Program-made: the position numbers and the translations under genes
Notes under the pieces: model-generated
Seen by the model: the letters and a program-made list of their open reading frames with translations, nothing else
Database searches by the model: none
What the model was told of the DNA's origin: nothing
Shown: piece by piece, positions 36,001 through 44,734 of the stretch
Numbering within the stretch: position 1 is the first letter of the stretch
Layout: every line of letters starts with the position of its first letter
Assembly: GCF_030254645.1 (NCBI RefSeq)
Contig: NZ_CP116346.1
Coordinates: 62,001 to 126,000 of the forward strand
Length of the DNA: 64,000 nt
Direction: 5' to 3'
Source: Paucibacter sediminis
Lineage (GTDB): Bacteria; Pseudomonadota; Gammaproteobacteria; Burkholderiales; Burkholderiaceae_C

Positions 36001-36450
36001 GCCGAGCCGACGCAGCGCTATCTCTCAGACCTGGCCGCCCTGCCCCAGGGCTGGGCGCGAGACCGCGCCGCGAGCGGTCGGCCCGAGCTGCGCATGAACG
36101 GCCTGCAGTTCCGCAAGGGCCTGGGCGTGCGCCCCGGCGCCAGCCTGCAGCTGAAGCTCGACAGCGGCTGGAACATGTTCCGCGCCGACGTCGGCATCGA
36201 CGACAGCTGCCGCAATGCCGGTGGCGCGATGGAATTCCAGGTCTGGGGCGACGGCCGCCTGCTCTACAGCAGCGGCGCGGTGCAGGCCCCGGCGGTGGTG
36301 AAGCCCGAGCTCGACCTGCGCGGCCTGCAAACGCTGCAATTGCGCAGCCTCGGCGTCGCCAAGGCCGGCAAGCCTGCCGCGGTCTGCGGCAACTGGGCCA
36401 ATGCCACCCTGCTCGGGCCCGCCGGCGCCACCGTACAGATCACCCGCTAA
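33022..36450 (+). CDS. GH31 glycosidase with CBM32-like and NPCBM modules, probable alpha-N-acetylgalactosaminidase
   Basis: 1142-aa exported enzyme: basic n-region, hydrophobic core LGGLLLLLALL, cleavage near VGA. Domains: mutarotase-like N-domain (~60-220), GH31 barrel (~270-560), beta-sandwiches with a DUF5110-like part (~570-780), F5/8-type CBM32-like module (~800-950) and NPCBM (~1000-1140). The usual WxDMNE nucleophile motif is replaced by KLDVAW (candidate nucleophile D393); WTGDQ gives the acid/base D444. This arrangement, with GDVDAIFGGSPETY, resembles the GH31 branch with alpha-GalNAc activity rather than alpha-glucosidases. The neighbouring GH109 and aga genes support GalNAc as the released sugar. 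Confidence 0.82.
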   Translation: MSKSVMMMKKKRSKQYQARLGGLLLLLALLQQQQTVGAAPVGNLRDIKAIGQGSDGAPSAQWELHTDAKQHAGLLRISLLRPDLFRIQAAARGDKGKLSEPGNKAAAIVEHEPSGPVAHEFSDAGDHHLLRTSEFALRIYKKPLRFALYQADNRTPLWQEAQPLDLADKLSVQTLASDKSERFYGGGQQNGSFEFKGRQLEISYSGGWEEGDRPSPAPFLMSSRGWGVLRHSWADGSYDLRQPGQITLAHQEGRFDSYYFVGKSIREVLAGYTALTGRARLLPRWAYEYGDADCYNDGDNVKKPGTVPKGWSDGPTGKTPDVIDSVARKYREHDMPGGWILPNDGYGCGYTELPEVVQGLAKLGFKTGLWTENGVDKIKWEVGSAGTRAQKLDVAWTGQGYQHSLDANQAAYQGILDNSDARPFLWTVMGWAGTQRYAVTWTGDQSSSWDYIRWHIPTLIGSGLSGQAYATGDVDAIFGGSPETYTRDLQWKSFTPVLMGMSGWAAQARKHPWAYEEPYRSINRRYLKLKMRLMPYMYGLAREAETSGAPLVRGLMWDHPEDASAHTEAHKYQFMLGRELLVAPVYRSQAASGGWRKDIYLPQGLWFDYWDGRQAQVGREGRTLDLQVTLDKLPVFVRAGAILPMYPESLYDGEKPKDQLTLDLYPHGDSSTTLYEDDGLTRRYQQGESSQQLISMRAPVSGSGDIRVQVGAVQGSYAGQETQRSIALQLHTHAKPQAVLLKGQVLPEFADAAAFATALQGWYYDAADRLGTVQVKTSKRDIREALDFVVQIAAGTPQTQSSDFPAAPTLGRAVPVDSLHVVNRPAEEPGHPLENAFDGKPDTWFRSTRNQAMKTGPHEWVLGLGERRLIDGIELAPRNDKNWKYGQIRDYEVYLADNNGDWGQPVQRGRLELKEGKQAIGFKPTAGRLLRFRVLSVHNPDGDAAGTADPMVSAAAGGGMAVAFNAFAPAEVPPIVLSEFQVMEHRPPAGSATAEPTQRYLSDLAALPQGWARDRAASGRPELRMNGLQFRKGLGVRPGASLQLKLDSGWNMFRADVGIDDSCRNAGGAMEFQVWGDGRLLYSSGAVQAPAVVKPELDLRGLQTLQLRSLGVAKAGKPAAVCGNWANATLLGPAGATVQITR

Positions 36451-36519
36451 CCCCCGACCTACCGGTCTTTATTGCCAGAACAAGGTGGCGCTGACCACCT
36501 CCACCAGGAGATAGACGAG

Positions 36520-39459
36520 ATGAAACCCAACAAACTATTTGCCCTGCTCGCCGCCGCCGGCCTGGCCTCACTGGCCCATGGCGCCGAGGGCGAGAACAAG
36601 CTGGAGCGCGTGGAGGTCACCGGCTCCAGCATCAAGCGCATCAATGCCGAGACCGCCTCGCCGGTGCAGGTCATCGATGCCAAGCAGATCGAGGCCATGG
36701 GCGCCAAGACCCTGCAGGAGATCCTCAGCAATCTGCCGGCGAACATGCCGGCGCTGGAGGACAGCCGCTCGATGTTCACCGGCACCGACGGCGCCTCGCA
36801 GGCCAATCTGCGCGGCCTCGGCGCCTATGCCACCCTGGTGCTGCTGAACGGCCGCCGCCTCTCGCCCTATGGCGCACCGGACGGCTTCCAGTACCTGTTC
36901 GTCAACATCGACGCCCTGCCCGCCGCCGCCATCGAGCGCATGGAGGTGCTGACCGATGGCGCCTCGGCCATCTACGGCTCCGACGCCGTGGCCGGCGTGA
37001 TCAACGTCATCACCAAGAAGTCCTACCAGGGCCTGGAGATGAGCGTCAGCACCGAGAAGGCGCCGCATGTGGGCGCCTATGGCGAGCACTCGGCCTCGGC
37101 GGTGTTCGGCTTCGGCGACCTGGCGCGCGACAAGTTCAACATCTACGGCTCGGTCAACCTCTTCAAGCGCGACCCGGTCTACCCCTCGGACGATTACGAC
37201 AAGTTCCCCGCCGGCTTCTACGTCGACAACCCGGCCTACATCAAGAACTTCCGCATCACCGAAGGCAGCCAGCCCGGCCAGCTGAACCCGGGCACGCAGT
37301 TCGTGTTCGACAGCAAGGGCGCGCGCCGCGGCATGGCCCTGCCGGGCTGCACCAGCATCGTCACCACCGGCAGCAACACCAGCTGCGCGATCAACACCCT
37401 GCCCTATGCGCTTGCCCACAAGCCCGAGAGCGAGCGCGCCACGCTCTACCTGAGCGGCCGCTACGAGTTCAGCCCCGCGCTGGAGGCCTTTGCCGATCTG
37501 TCCTACACCCAGATCGATATGCGCTCGCACAACACGCCGCGCGCCTTCAACAGCGGCAGCACCAGCAACTGGTACTCGCGCGACACCGGCACCAAGCTCA
37601 ACAGCTTCAGCATCCCCTATCTGGGCCCCAACAACGTCTACAACAAGCTCAGCCCCGAGCTGAAGGGCGTGATGGGCGGCGTGGCCGGCATGACCTACAC
37701 GCCGCTGGACGAGCCCGGCCACTTCGGCCAGCGCAACACCGACAACAACTACCGCGCCCTCGCCGGCCTGCGCGGCAGCCTGGGCGAGTGGGACTTCGAG
37801 ACCGCGCTGGCGCTGGGCGGCAGCCATTCGGTGCTGTACCAGACCACCAACATCAGCAAGACCGGCTTCGAGAAGGCCTTCGGCCCCATCACCATCGACC
37901 CCGGCACCGGCCGCCGCATCATTGCCGACAACCCGGCCTACCAGTTCGGCGTGATCAGCGAGAAGAACGCCGCGCTGCTGCGCGAGGCCTTCCCGACCTT
38001 CGACATCCAATCCTGGACGCGCCTGGCGAGCTGGGATGCCAAGGTCGAGGGCAGCGTCTACAAGCTGCCGGCCGGCGATGTGCGCGCCGCCTTCGGCGCC
38101 AGCCTGATGCGCGAGGAGATCTACACCCCGGGCAATGCCGCGGCTGCGGCCGGCGACATCACCCAGCAGGGCGGCTCCTGGTTCAAGGGCGAGCGCAATG
38201 TGGCCGGCGTGTTTGCCGAGGCGATCGCGCCGCTCACCAAGGACCTGGAACTCGATGCCGCGCTGCGCCTGGACAAATACCCCAACTTCGGCGCCAACCT
38301 GGCACCCAAGCTGGGCCTGAAGTTCCGCGCCACGCCCGAACTGCTGCTGCGCGGCACCTACTCCGAAGGCTACCGCGCGCCGAATCTGGCCGAGTCCGGC
38401 AACGGCGGCGTGTTCGCGCAGACGGTGGTGAAGGACGACACCCGCTGCGCCGAGACCAATGCGATCGCCCAGCTGCTGCGCAAGTCCAGCGTGGCCGCCG
38501 AGGTGACGCGCGGCAACGAGCTCTTCAACACCCAATGCGCCAACGGCACGGTGGTGGGCGGCGTGACCGCGCCCAACAAGGACCTGAAGCCCGAGACCGC
38601 CAAGATCAGCACCTTCGGCTTCGTGTTCCAGCCCACCCGTGACCTGGACCTCTCGGCCGACTACTGGTTCGTCTACCGCCGCAACGAGATCATCCGCGAG
38701 GATTTCCACACCACCTTCCTGGCCGCCACCGCCAAGTACGGCCCGGGCCTGGTGGGCGCACCGAACGCCTTCCGCAACACCATCTCGGACGCCGACCGCG
38801 CCGTCATGGCCGAGGTGGCCGCGATGTGCGCCAACCCGGCGAATGCCGCCGCCTGCGCCGGCAAGCTGCCGGGCTACACGGTGGGCAATCTGGCCGGCGT
38901 GATCACCAACTACACCAACCGCGGCCGCACCCTCACCGATGGCTTCGACATCGACGCGCAGGCGCGCTTCTCGCTGCAGAGCTGGGGCAAGCTCAAGCTC
39001 GGCACGCGCCTGACGATCGCCAACCGCACCACCTTCAACGCCGAGGACGCCGATGGCTGGGCGCCCAACTTCGTCGGCTATGCCGGCACCCCCAAGCTGC
39101 GCGCCAACTTCAGCGCCGACTGGGCCTATGGCGATGTGGTGACCAGCCTGTTCGTCAACTACACCGGTGGCCACAAGTGGGACTATGACCCCCGCTACAT
39201 CAGCTACGACGCGCAGAGCTGCGAAGACAACGGCGGTGCGCTGACGGCGGCGCAATGCGCCAAGGGCACGCCCTCCTACACCACGGTCAACCTGAACCTG
39301 GCCTGGACGCCGACCAAGGACCTGAAGCTGGGCTTCAATGTGAAGAACCTGTTCAACAAGCAGCCCTACTACGACCCGAACGGCTGGGAAGGTTTCGACC
39401 ACCGCTTCAACATCTTCGGCCGCATCTTCAGCATCTCGGCCGACTACAAGTTCAAGTAA
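36520..39459 (+). CDS. TonB-dependent outer-membrane receptor
   Basis: 979-aa receptor. The start is at MKPNKLF, 9 nt after AGGAG. A signal peptide ends LAHG/AEG; the plug follows (VEVTGSSIKRINAETASPVQVIDAKQIEAMG, LRGLGAYATLVLLNGRRL, DGASAIYGSDAVAGVINVIT), then a long barrel ending in the outer-membrane signal FSISADYKFK with terminal aromatic pattern. These NGRRL-type receptors commonly import oligosaccharides or peptides. Located between GH31 and the lectin gene, it probably carries GalNAc-containing glycans across the outer membrane. Confidence 0.93.
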   Translation: MKPNKLFALLAAAGLASLAHGAEGENKLERVEVTGSSIKRINAETASPVQVIDAKQIEAMGAKTLQEILSNLPANMPALEDSRSMFTGTDGASQANLRGLGAYATLVLLNGRRLSPYGAPDGFQYLFVNIDALPAAAIERMEVLTDGASAIYGSDAVAGVINVITKKSYQGLEMSVSTEKAPHVGAYGEHSASAVFGFGDLARDKFNIYGSVNLFKRDPVYPSDDYDKFPAGFYVDNPAYIKNFRITEGSQPGQLNPGTQFVFDSKGARRGMALPGCTSIVTTGSNTSCAINTLPYALAHKPESERATLYLSGRYEFSPALEAFADLSYTQIDMRSHNTPRAFNSGSTSNWYSRDTGTKLNSFSIPYLGPNNVYNKLSPELKGVMGGVAGMTYTPLDEPGHFGQRNTDNNYRALAGLRGSLGEWDFETALALGGSHSVLYQTTNISKTGFEKAFGPITIDPGTGRRIIADNPAYQFGVISEKNAALLREAFPTFDIQSWTRLASWDAKVEGSVYKLPAGDVRAAFGASLMREEIYTPGNAAAAAGDITQQGGSWFKGERNVAGVFAEAIAPLTKDLELDAALRLDKYPNFGANLAPKLGLKFRATPELLLRGTYSEGYRAPNLAESGNGGVFAQTVVKDDTRCAETNAIAQLLRKSSVAAEVTRGNELFNTQCANGTVVGGVTAPNKDLKPETAKISTFGFVFQPTRDLDLSADYWFVYRRNEIIREDFHTTFLAATAKYGPGLVGAPNAFRNTISDADRAVMAEVAAMCANPANAAACAGKLPGYTVGNLAGVITNYTNRGRTLTDGFDIDAQARFSLQSWGKLKLGTRLTIANRTTFNAEDADGWAPNFVGYAGTPKLRANFSADWAYGDVVTSLFVNYTGGHKWDYDPRYISYDAQSCEDNGGALTAAQCAKGTPSYTTVNLNLAWTPTKDLKLGFNVKNLFNKQPYYDPNGWEGFDHRFNIFGRIFSISADYKFK

Positions 39460-39471
39460 GCGTCCCCTGCC

Positions 39472-39503
39472 GGCGGCGCGCACCGCGCCGCCGCCCCCCC
39501 CCC
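39472..39503 (+). repeat. GC hairpin and ten-C homopolymer before the lectin gene
   Basis: Just after the TonB-receptor stop there is a GGCGGCGCG/CGCGCCGCC hairpin, followed by a run of ten C residues (39494-39503). There is no T-tract, so it is not a typical terminator; it could stabilise mRNA ends or cause partial attenuation. The homopolymer lies outside coding sequence. Confidence 0.4.
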
Positions 39504-39545
39504 TTCGACGTCCCTTTTGATCGCTTTCATCCGCGAGGTGACCCC

Positions 39546-41258
39546 ATGTCCGCATCGTTCCAAACTTCGACCCGTCTGGCCGCGCTGGCCGCGCTGGCCA
39601 GTCTCAGCGCCCTGCTGACGGCCTGCGGTGGCGGCGGCACGGCCGCCAACACCCCCGAGCGGGCCGCGCAGGCCCCCGCTGCCCGGGCCCTGGCCGCCGG
39701 CAGCGAGCAGCAGCAGCCCGACTGCCCCGCCGGCAGCATCGTCACCGCGCTGACGCCCGACGCCGGCGTGGCGCGCGTCGGCTCGGTCTACTCCAGCAGC
39801 CTCTACGACCCCGCCATCGAGTCCGGCAACCAGACCCACCAGCCGCGCAGGCTCAAAGTGCGCGTGACGCTGGACGGCCAGCCGGTGGCCGGCTGCACGG
39901 TGCGCTGGGAGCCCCGCGATGGCGAGCTCAAGAGCGGCTGGGTGTTCCCCGACAGCCCGCTCACCGATGCCTATGGCCGCGCCAGCGCCTGGTGGACCGC
40001 AGGCAGCCAGCTCAAGCAGGCGCTGGACATCAGCATCCGCCGCGCCGACGGCAGCGGCGCCAGCGCCGTCATCACCGGTGAGGCGAAGAAACACCAGACG
40101 CGCGCCAACTCCATCCACATCAACTGGAGCAGCCCGGCCTGGGACCGCTTCAGCGCCGAGGTCACGCCCCTCACCTGGGAGCCCACCACCTATTACGAGG
40201 TGATCGGCTTCAACGGCGGCTATGGCGGCGTGCAGTCGCACCAGCTGCTGTTCTCGCTGTGGGACGTGAACGGCATCAGCCCCGAGGTGATCGACCCCGG
40301 CATCTCCAGCTGCAGCAACTTCGGCGGCGAGGGCACCGGCATCAAGTGCGAGTCGCCCTTCAAGCCCGCCGTCAACGTGGCCTACCGCTTCGAGCTGGAG
40401 CTGGCCGCGGCGCCCGGCGGCAAGCAGGACGTCAGCATGTACTTCACCGACACCGGCACCGGCCTGCGGCAAAAGCTCGCCACCATGCGCCTGCCCAAGC
40501 CGCTCGCCCAGGCCGGCGCCTATGGCTTCGTGGAGGACTGGAGCAAGCAGGGCAACGACTGCCTGGACAACAAGGTGCGCGCCGCCAGCTACGCCCAGGT
40601 GCGCTACCGCGACGCCGCCAGCGGCCAATGGGTGGAGGTGCACAAGGCCAAGGGCACGGCGGTCTACACCCCGGACCACAACGAGATCTGCAGCAACTAC
40701 CAGTTCGCTTACGAGAACGGCCGCTTCAAGCTCAGCACCGGCGGCACGGCCGTGGGCCAGCCGCTCAACCTGCCCGGCGGGCCGCGCAGCGTGCCCATGC
40801 CCTGGGAAGCGGCGCCGCCGCCCAAGCCCTTCAGCCTAGGCCTCAACACCCTGGTGAACCTGGGCAGCGCCGGCATGGCGCTGGACGTGGTGGCCGGCGG
40901 CACCAGCCCCGGCACCAATGTCGAGGCCTATCCGCTGCATGGCGGCGCGGCCCAGCAATGGGACATCAGCGTCGTGCGGCCGGGCGTCTACAAGCTGATC
41001 AATCCGCGCAGCGGCCTGGCGCTGGACGTGGCCGGCACCGCCGTGGGCAGCAATGTCGACATCTACACTGCCAACGGCAGCGCCGCGCAGGAGTGGAACA
41101 TCGTGCAGATCAGACCCGGGGTTTATGCGCTCATCAATGTGGGCAGCGGCCTGGCACTGGACATCGCGGGCGGCAGCATGGCCGCCGGCGCCAACGTGCT
41201 GGCCTGGACCCCCGGCGAAGGCCCGACCCAGGAATGGCAGATCAACGCCCTGCCCTGA
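39546..41258 (+). CDS. Lipoprotein with DUF3472-like domain and C-terminal ricin-type lectin
   Basis: 570-aa predicted surface lipoprotein: lipobox LLTAC followed by a Gly/Ala/Pro linker. Residues ~70-170 look like an Ig-like fold (TVRWEPRDGELKSGW). Residues ~180-400 match the DUF3472 pattern (INWSSPAWDRFSAEVTPL, GGYGGVQSHQLLFSLWDV). The last ~130 residues are a ricin-B beta-trefoil with three repeats, each with a QxW-type ending (AQQWDI, AQEWNI, TQEWQI) and GLALDV cores. Ricin lectins often bind Gal/GalNAc, which fits the locus. A substrate-capture or glycan-processing role is inferred. Confidence 0.75.
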   Translation: MSASFQTSTRLAALAALASLSALLTACGGGGTAANTPERAAQAPAARALAAGSEQQQPDCPAGSIVTALTPDAGVARVGSVYSSSLYDPAIESGNQTHQPRRLKVRVTLDGQPVAGCTVRWEPRDGELKSGWVFPDSPLTDAYGRASAWWTAGSQLKQALDISIRRADGSGASAVITGEAKKHQTRANSIHINWSSPAWDRFSAEVTPLTWEPTTYYEVIGFNGGYGGVQSHQLLFSLWDVNGISPEVIDPGISSCSNFGGEGTGIKCESPFKPAVNVAYRFELELAAAPGGKQDVSMYFTDTGTGLRQKLATMRLPKPLAQAGAYGFVEDWSKQGNDCLDNKVRAASYAQVRYRDAASGQWVEVHKAKGTAVYTPDHNEICSNYQFAYENGRFKLSTGGTAVGQPLNLPGGPRSVPMPWEAAPPPKPFSLGLNTLVNLGSAGMALDVVAGGTSPGTNVEAYPLHGGAAQQWDISVVRPGVYKLINPRSGLALDVAGTAVGSNVDIYTANGSAAQEWNIVQIRPGVYALINVGSGLALDIAGGSMAAGANVLAWTPGEGPTQEWQINALP

Positions 41259-41283
41259 ACCATCCCGTCAAAGACATCAGACC

Positions 41284-42654
41284 ATGTTGAACCGCAGACA
41301 TTTCCTCTCGCTCTCCTCCGCCGCCGCGCTGGCCGGCGCGACCGCATTCCCCACCCTGGCCCGGGCCGGCCGCGAGCGCCTGCGCCTGGGCCTGATCGGC
41401 ACCGGCATGCGGGGCCAGGTCTTGCTGAAGGAGCTGCTGCGCCGCGACGACGTCGAGGTGGTGGCGCTGTGCGACATCGAACCCATCATGCTGGGCCGCG
41501 CGCTGGCGATGGTGGACAAGCACAAGAAGGCCAGGCCGCAGACCTATGGCGTGAGCGACGCCGGCGGCGACCCCTTCGCCTACCGCAAGCTGCTGGAGCA
41601 GAAGGGGCTGGACGGCGTCATCATCGCCACCCCCTGGGAGCTGCATGCCTCGATGGCCATCGACGCCATGAACGCCAAGGTGCCGGTGGGCTGCGAGGTG
41701 GTGGCCGGCGTCACGCTGCAGGACCATTGGGACGTGCTGCGCACCCAGCAGCGCAGCGGCACGCCCTATATGCTCTTGGAGAACGTCTGCTACCGGCGCG
41801 ACGTGATGGCGGTGCTGCAGATGGTGCGCGCCGGCCTGTTCGGCGAGCTGGTGCATCTGCAGGGCGGCTACCAGCATGATCTGCGCGCCGTGAAGTTCAA
41901 CAACGGCGACCCGGCCAAGCCCTATGGCAGCGGCGTGGAGTTCGGCGCCAAGGGCTGGAGCGAGGCGCGCTGGCGCACCCAGCATTCGCTCACCCGCAAC
42001 GGCGAGCTCTACCCCAGCCATGGCATCGGCCCCTGCGCGATGGCGGTGAACATCCACCGCGGCAACCGCTTCACCCACATCAACAGCTTCGCGTCCAAGG
42101 CGCGCGGCCTGCAGGACTATGTGGGCAGGAAGATGGGCGCCAAGGAGCACCCCAATGCCAAGCTCGGCTTCAAGCTCGGCGATGTGGTCACCACCACGCT
42201 GGCCTGTGAGAACGGCGAGACCATCCTGCTGCAGCACGACACCTCGCTGCCGCGCCCCTATTCGCTGGGCTTCCGCGTACAGGGCACCGACGGCATCTGG
42301 ATGGATGTGAACCACAGCATCCATATCGAGGGTCGGAGCAAGCCGCACCAGTGGGAGGACTTCCAGGCCTACCAGGACCGCTACGACCATCCGCTGTGGA
42401 AGAAGTACGCCGCGGCGGCCGAGGGCGCGGGCCATGGCGGCATGGACTTCTTCGTCGTGCATGCCTTTGTGGAGGCGCTCAAGGCGAACGCACCGATGCC
42501 CATCGACATCTACGACGCGGTGGCCTGGAGCGCCATCACGCCGCTGTCGGAGCAGTCGATCGCCGAGGGCTTCAAGACCCTGGCCTTCCCGGACTTCACC
42601 GAGGGCCTGTGGAAGACGCGCAAGCCCATCTTCGCGCTAGACGACCGGTATTGA
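41284..42654 (+). CDS. GH109 NAD-dependent alpha-N-acetylgalactosaminidase (Gfo/Idh/MocA fold)
   Basis: 456-aa protein with a Tat leader ([20 protein letters not shown]) and a Rossmann domain ([13 protein letters not shown]). It matches GH109 through [13 protein letters not shown] (E166), [19 protein letters not shown] (Y243, H246) and [10 protein letters not shown]. These correspond at a constant offset to the Glu, Tyr and His described for the Elizabethkingia enzyme, which cleaves alpha-GalNAc through NAD+-dependent C3 oxidation. Tat export fits a protein folded with tightly bound NAD. Last gene of the operon, 25 bp after the lectin. A plain oxidoreductase is the alternative but less likely. 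Confidence 0.85.
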   Translation: MLNRRHFLSLSSAAALAGATAFPTLARAGRERLRLGLIGTGMRGQVLLKELLRRDDVEVVALCDIEPIMLGRALAMVDKHKKARPQTYGVSDAGGDPFAYRKLLEQKGLDGVIIATPWELHASMAIDAMNAKVPVGCEVVAGVTLQDHWDVLRTQQRSGTPYMLLENVCYRRDVMAVLQMVRAGLFGELVHLQGGYQHDLRAVKFNNGDPAKPYGSGVEFGAKGWSEARWRTQHSLTRNGELYPSHGIGPCAMAVNIHRGNRFTHINSFASKARGLQDYVGRKMGAKEHPNAKLGFKLGDVVTTTLACENGETILLQHDTSLPRPYSLGFRVQGTDGIWMDVNHSIHIEGRSKPHQWEDFQAYQDRYDHPLWKKYAAAAEGAGHGGMDFFVVHAFVEALKANAPMPIDIYDAVAWSAITPLSEQSIAEGFKTLAFPDFTEGLWKTRKPIFALDDRY

Positions 42655-43653
42655 GGGCGGCACCGTGCCCGCCAGCACGGCCTGCCCCAGCTCGGGGAAC
42701 ACCTTGCCCACCTTGGCCATCAGGTAGTCGCCGTAACTGCCCTCGAAGGCATGCACGCTGGCGCCATCCCAGCGCGAGGCGCGGTCGTCCGCGGCCGCGG
42801 GGATGCCTTCGATGGGCTGCACACGCGCGGCGAAATTCGGATCGAAGAACAGCGGGAAGGAGAGCCGGTCGCGCCCGCTGCTGTTGAGCCGCACGCGGTG
42901 CGGGGTGGAGCGGTAGTAGCCGCGCGTCATGCGATCAAGCATGTCGCCGATATTGCACACCAGCGTGCCCGGCACGGGCGGCGCCTCGATCCAGCCCGCC
43001 GGGGTCTTGACCTGCAGGCCGCCGGTCGGGTCCTGATACAGCAGGGTCAGGAGGCCGTAGTCGGTGTGCTCGCCCACCCCCCATTGCGCGACGCTGGGGG
43101 CAGGTCTTGAGGGGTAGTTGAAGATGCGGAACAGGATCAGCGGGTCGGCGGTGTAGCGTGCATCGAAATAGTCCGCCGGCAGTTCCAGGCTCAGCGCAAT
43201 GCCGCGCAGCAGCGCATGCGCGGCGCGGCTCACCGCCTCGATATAGGCCAGCACCGCCTCCTTCAGCCCGGGCAGATCGGGCCAGAGATTGGGCCCGTGC
43301 AGCGGCGTGCCGGCGCGCACCAGCGCATGCTCGGGCGCCAGCTCGCTGCCCAGATAAAGCCCCTCCTTCCAGTCCGGCAGGCCCGAGGTCAGCTCGCCGC
43401 CGGCCTTGAAATAGCCGCGCCAGGCGGGGCCGCCCGCGCTCATCGGCCATTGCAGCTTCCAGGCCTCGGGCTGGGCGAAGAAGGCGCGGCTGAGCCGCTC
43501 CAGCTCGGCGATCAGGGCCGCCTCCACGCCATGGCCGCGGATGTAGAAGAAGCCATGGGCGCGGCAGGCGGCGCGGATCTGCGCGGCCGGCGCGCTGGCG
43601 TCGCCGCCCTCGAGCAGGGGCTGGATGTCGATGATGGGCAGGCTGTCGGTCAT
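42637..43653 (-). CDS. Isopenicillin-N-synthase-like 2-oxoglutarate/Fe(II) dioxygenase
   Basis: 338-aa cytosolic non-haem iron oxygenase. The N-terminal DIOX_N part begins [10 protein letters not shown] and contains [11 protein letters not shown]; the jelly-roll core has the Fe ligands in [12 protein letters not shown] and the distal His in STPHRVRL, with the cosubstrate motif RLSF. The substrate is unknown; bacterial members hydroxylate amino acids or oxidise plant-like metabolites. It overlaps the GH109 end by 18 nt convergently and is divergent from the amino-acid ABC operon, so an amino-acid-related substrate is possible. Confidence 0.88.
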   Translation of the reverse strand: MTDSLPIIDIQPLLEGGDASAPAAQIRAACRAHGFFYIRGHGVEAALIAELERLSRAFFAQPEAWKLQWPMSAGGPAWRGYFKAGGELTSGLPDWKEGLYLGSELAPEHALVRAGTPLHGPNLWPDLPGLKEAVLAYIEAVSRAAHALLRGIALSLELPADYFDARYTADPLILFRIFNYPSRPAPSVAQWGVGEHTDYGLLTLLYQDPTGGLQVKTPAGWIEAPPVPGTLVCNIGDMLDRMTRGYYRSTPHRVRLNSSGRDRLSFPLFFDPNFAARVQPIEGIPAAADDRASRWDGASVHAFEGSYGDYLMAKVGKVFPELGQAVLAGTVPPSIPVV

Positions 43654-43812
43654 GGTGGCTGGGCGGCGGGCAATGGCGATCGGCGCATGAGAACACAGGC
43701 TCTAGATGCATTCACGCATATGGATATGAGCAAGGAATCGTTCCCTCGACTCCGCACAAACCCTAATCTTCGGCCCATCGCAAAACCCCATGAGGAAGGA
43801 AGGAAAGAAACC
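43654..43812. promoter_or_regulatory. Divergent region between the dioxygenase and ABC uptake operon
   Basis: 159 bp between divergent genes must contain both promoters. A direct run of GGAAGGAAAG just upstream of 43813 supplies the ribosome-binding site. No operator was recognised. Confidence 0.4.
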
Positions 43813-44658
43813 ATGAACATCACCCGCCGCAGCGCCACCGTGCTGGCCGTCACCGCCGCCCTGTTTGCCATCTCTGTCGCCCCCGCCGCCCATGCCGACC
43901 AGCTGGACGACATCAAGAAGAAGGGCGAGCTGGTCGTCGGCGTGCTGGGCACCGACGAGCCCAACAGCTATATCGACCCCAAGAGCCGCGAGATCATCGG
44001 CTACGAGGTGGACCTGGCACGCGCGATTGCGCAGAAGCTGGGCGTGAAGCTGCAGATCAAGCAGCTCGCCGTGGCCGCCCGCGTGCCCGAGCTGCAGCAG
44101 GGCCATGTGGATCTGCTGGCCGCCTCGCTGACGCACAACAAGGAGCGCGAGGCGGTGATCGACTTCTCGCTCACCACCTTCGTGACCGGCCAGAAGGTGC
44201 TGGTGAAGAGCAATAGCGGCATCAAGAACGTCGCCGACCTGGCCGGCAAGAAGGTCGTCACCATCAAGGGCGGCACGCAGGAACCGAATATCCGCAAGGC
44301 CGTGCCGAATGTGGACGTGGTGACCTTCGAGACCGGCCCGCAGGCCTTCCAGGCCCTGCAGCAGGGCAAGGGCGTGGCCTTTGTGAACGACGAGGTCTCG
44401 CTGCTGGATCAGCATGCCAAGCTGGGTGCCGCGCAGGCGCAGTTCACCATCCTGCCGCAGAACCTCAGCGTCGAGCCGCTGGCGCTGGGCATCAAGAAGG
44501 GCGAGGTCAAGTTCAAGGCCCTGGTGGACGGCGTGCTACGCGAGCTGGAAAAGAGCGGCGAGGCCAACAAGCTCTTCGTCAAGTGGTACGGCCCCGAGAC
44601 CAAGCTCAAGTTCCCCAGCCGCACGTTCAAGATCGACAGCGACAAGGTCGACGCCTAA
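43813..44658 (+). CDS. Polar amino-acid ABC transporter, periplasmic binding protein
   Basis: 281-aa family-3 solute-binding protein. Sec signal MNITRRSATVLAVTAALFAISVAPAAHA; mature part begins DQLDDIKKKGELVVGV, followed by GYEVDLARAIAQKLGVKLQIK and DFSLTTFVTGQKVLV, the standard amino-acid binding lobe signatures. A strong hairpin terminator lies between it and the permeases, which would give excess binding protein over membrane components. Ligand not predictable. Confidence 0.92.
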   Translation: MNITRRSATVLAVTAALFAISVAPAAHADQLDDIKKKGELVVGVLGTDEPNSYIDPKSREIIGYEVDLARAIAQKLGVKLQIKQLAVAARVPELQQGHVDLLAASLTHNKEREAVIDFSLTTFVTGQKVLVKSNSGIKNVADLAGKKVVTIKGGTQEPNIRKAVPNVDVVTFETGPQAFQALQQGKGVAFVNDEVSLLDQHAKLGAAQAQFTILPQNLSVEPLALGIKKGEVKFKALVDGVLRELEKSGEANKLFVKWYGPETKLKFPSRTFKIDSDKVDA

Positions 44659-44677
44659 GCACCAGCCTCCGCGCATC

Positions 44678-44716
44678 GACGCCCCGGCCAGAACGCCGGG
44701 GCGTCTTTTGCTTTTC
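44678..44716 (+). terminator. Intrinsic terminator/attenuator between binding protein and permeases
   Basis: A perfect 11-bp stem (GACGCCCCGGC at 44678-44688, GCCGGGGCGTC at 44695-44705) with a CAGAAC loop is followed by TTTTGCTTTTC. It sits inside an operon, so partial read-through is likely and would reduce permease relative to binding-protein expression. Confidence 0.8.
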
Positions 44717-44734
44717 TGACCAGGCTCGCACCCC

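Noticed and set aside
39494-39503. Ten-C run as a phase-variation tract.
   Set aside because: It lies outside coding sequence and not clearly in a promoter, so slippage would have no predictable switch effect; listed only as a repeat.
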